Source: Epiperipatus broadwayi (Eukaryota > Onychophora > Udeonychophora > Euonychophora > Peripatidae). From it: 64,000 nucleotides of DNA. Of the stretch, positions 63,991-64,000 are shown piece by piece; positions within the stretch are counted from its first letter, which is position 1, and every line of letters begins with the position of its first letter. The translations under genes were made by a program, and so were the position numbers. The notes under the pieces are model-generated. The model made no database searches and was not told the origin of the DNA. It worked only from the letters and a program-made list of their open reading frames with translations. The stretch lies in the NCBI GenBank assembly GCA_028023455.1, contig JAQFVV010006199.1, forward strand, positions 6,584,972 through 6,648,971, read 5' to 3'.

Positions 63991-64000
63991 ATACTGAGAT

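Noticed and set aside
1-64000. CRISPR arrays, bacterial operons, rRNA and intact tRNA genes
   Set aside because: None seen; spliced exons and eukaryotic transposons show this is a eukaryotic genome.

Overview
This is a very AT-rich eukaryotic (animal) window, about three quarters or more A+T by eye, with long introns, strong CpG scarcity and almost no long open frames. The only host gene I can support is two plus-strand exons (28325-28513 and 32766-32869). They encode consecutive parts of the N-terminal region of a Rap1GAP-type GTPase-activating protein and are separated by a 4.25 kb intron with consensus splice sites. I recognise no earlier or later exon, so nearly everything else is intronic or intergenic. 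The phylum cannot be fixed. Extreme AT content, GIY-YIG Penelope elements, tRNA-derived SINE-like pieces and small hammerhead-bearing repeats would suit a cnidarian such as Hydra, a mollusc or a chelicerate.

The rest is largely a graveyard of mobile elements. Layout: 2.3 kb, weak hAT-transposase-like fragment; 5.98-6.18 kb, small foldback; 7.33-11.57 kb, a hammerhead-like Penelope relic and a 4.2 kb inverted-repeat pair surrounding a minus-strand LINE with a YVDD reverse transcriptase; 11.94-12.78 kb, multi-copy foldback MITE; 16.06-18.8 kb, decayed minus-strand Penelope-like element with reverse transcriptase and GIY-YIG endonuclease; 21.4 and 24.3-25.1 kb, foldbacks with hammerhead-like motifs; 30.95-31.22 kb, foldback with a hammerhead in each arm, inside the Rap1GAP intron; 34.17-34.66 kb, long palindrome; 35.4-39.3 kb, two LINE relics arranged tail to tail, the second interrupted by a 397 bp hAT MITE with a perfect 8 bp target duplication; 39.5 kb, another LINE fragment; 45.7, 55.9 and 57.2 kb, further foldbacks, the last with a tRNA-like loop; 62.7-64.0 kb, possible Ty3/Gypsy integrase relic.

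Two segments break the pattern. From about 50.57 to 54.55 kb, and again from about 60.48 to 61.75 kb, CpG dinucleotides are roughly as frequent as base composition predicts, while the flanks are several-fold depleted. This suggests an unmethylated, promoter-like region or a young insertion. The main hunt result is that several unrelated-looking foldback repeats carry hammerhead-ribozyme cores. In the families where the core guanine sits in a CpG, that guanine is often lost in the way cytosine-methylation decay would produce. In the families without that CpG it is kept.
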